In this document: in pieces, positions 62,896 through 64,000 of the stretch
Layout of the letters: every line of letters begins with the position of its first letter
Position numbering within the stretch: the stretch's first letter is position 1
Assembly (NCBI RefSeq): GCF_032452875.1
Contig: NC_083880.1
Location: forward strand, 58,354,829 to 58,418,828
Source: Bos javanicus
Taxonomy: Eukaryota > Chordata > Mammalia > Artiodactyla > Bovidae
Length of the DNA stretch: 64,000 nt
Direction: 5' to 3'
The notes under the pieces: generated by a model
Databases searched by the model: none
What the model was told of the DNA's origin: nothing
The model's input: the letters and a program-made list of their open reading frames with translations, nothing else
Position numbers and translations under genes: made by a program

Positions 62896-64000
62896 GTCTC
62901 CATATACCAACCAACAACGCCCGATATGGATGTATGCAGGGACCCCGGTGTCTCTTCCACCACTTTTCAGAAGTGGGGGACCCCGGGGCTTCCAGTTTCA
63001 GGGAGAAAAAATGATTTCAGAGAGGGGCTCTAGAAGCACCCGCAGTGCAGGGCTGAGGAAGGGGGTGTCACAGGCCCCAGAATGGTGGTCCTGGGTTGGC
63101 CACTCTGACTCTCTGTGACCATCCTTCCATTTCCTGATGGGGATGAGGGTCAAGCCGTGAAGAGGAAACCACCCACAAGCTTGTCTCAGCTGGAAGGATG
63201 AGATGGAAGAGCTGCCCCTCAAAGCCCAGAGAGGATGTGAGAAATGCCCCCCACACACAATGTGTCACCCCAGAGTCTTTCCTGGCCCAACTCCAGCTGT
63301 TCTTAAGGCCAGAGTCTGACCTCAACGTGTCTTCTCCATAGGTTGGCCAATAACCTGTGACTTAGGCAAATGCCTGGAAGAAGAGACAGATGAGCCGTGG
63401 GGGGGATTTGAGCTTGGAACTTTCTGAGAGGACATGTACAGTGAGTGGAGGTTGAGGGGCCACGTGATGGGATGTGGGGGCACAGATGCCCAGAGGCGGC
63501 AAGAGTGGGAAGGGAGTATGCTGGGGAGGTGGAGGAAGGGAGGTGTAGGGAGGGCTGAGGAGGGGGAGAGTCCCAGGAGGCCGAAGAGGGCCGAGCCCTA
63601 AGATCTTGCCCTTTAGCTGCCCTGCCCAGGGTCCTGGGTCCCCAGGAAGTCCCAGCGCAGCCTGCATCCTTTCTCCCTGAGCTTCTCCTGACATCTCCCA
63701 TCCCGAGTCTGCCCAGGGACCTTGAGGGCAGCTAGAACACTCACCTCCATCCCAAGGAGCGCATGCCCCTCCTCTGCCATCCTGCAGGCCTTGGCCTGAC
63801 TGCTGACCACCTGCTTCTCAGACCTGGCTCAGAGTTGCCTCATCTGTGCTCCTGAATGGGTGTTGTCCCAAACAGAGCTCCCCTCTTCTAAAAGCCCACC
63901 CTGTACCCCTGCACATCCCCGATCCCAGGGATGCTGAAGGCTGGGAAGTGTGTCTCCCCGGCTTCACTTGGCACACAGTAGGAGCTGAAGAAACACAGAG
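62896..64000. other. Single-copy DNA, no gene seen; G4 motif
   Basis: A purine-rich stretch at 63480-63570 contains one canonical G-quadruplex pattern (63538-63566). The end (CACTTGGCACACAGTAGGAG) looks like the 3' tail of an L2 or MIR cut by the window edge. Confidence 0.4.
63538..63566 (+). other. Predicted G-quadruplex motif
   Basis: Runs GGG, GGG, GGG, GGGGG separated by loops of 7, 1 and 7 bases, so it fits the usual G3+N1-7 rule. Confidence 0.7.

Overview
This window is mammalian nuclear DNA from a ruminant, most likely a bovid (cattle, buffalo, sheep or goat type). The evidence is the repeat content: about 28 tRNA-headed Bov-tA / Bov-A2 SINE copies or fragments, eight pieces of the BovB (RTE-clade) LINE whose 3' end the SINEs share, and three CHR-type cetartiodactyl SINEs. 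Species cannot be fixed from what is visible. I find no protein-coding exon, tRNA, rRNA or snRNA gene that I can support. The long open reading frames are either BovB reverse-transcriptase remnants, their antisense, or chance frames in GC-rich or (TG)n DNA. The window reads as intergenic or deep intronic sequence.

Layout. 1-5.6 kb: mostly single-copy DNA with three Bov-tA SINEs, a compound (TG)n tract and an AT-rich block that looks constrained (2.15-2.37 kb). 5.6-10.7 kb: a 2-kb 5'-truncated BovB lying inside an older LINE-like repeat, a MaLR-type LTR split by a SINE with a visible target duplication, a Tigger-class remnant, and a dense cluster of SINEs (9.47-10.59 kb), the last of which sits in another MaLR LTR. 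10.7-32 kb: mainly single-copy DNA with scattered MIR, L2, BovB tails and an ERV LTR-like remnant carrying a Bov-A2, plus AT hairpins near 12.1 kb and a perfect GC hairpin at 18.6 kb. 32.2-36.5 kb: a nested complex, an old L1 hit by a SINE (itself hit by a 1.6-kb BovB), by a second SINE, and by a Tigger1-type element (itself hit by a BovB tail). 36.5-51.9 kb: single-copy DNA with MIR, L2, MER5A, a SINE-in-SINE insertion at 39.3-39.8 kb and a strong conserved-looking block at 37.5-37.83 kb. 51.9-52.3 kb: a 10-bp-register repeat array. 52.3-64 kb: two MaLR LTRs, a CHR SINE with intact target duplication, old L1 pieces and further SINEs.

How the parts relate. BovB encodes the reverse transcriptase that mobilises the Bov-tA/Bov-A2 SINEs; the shared 3' end (GGGTCGCAAAGAGTCGGACA and variants) is visible in both. 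Every BovB here is 5'-truncated, lacks the endonuclease part and carries stops or frameshifts, so no autonomous copy is present. Target-site duplications allow several insertions to be ordered in time.

The most unusual signal is at 51,911-52,280: about 37 degenerate decamers in unbroken 10-bp register, containing eight TTCNNGAA palindromes and at least one perfect three-unit heat-shock element. It could be a natural HSF-binding array or simply a decayed minisatellite; this cannot be decided from sequence alone.
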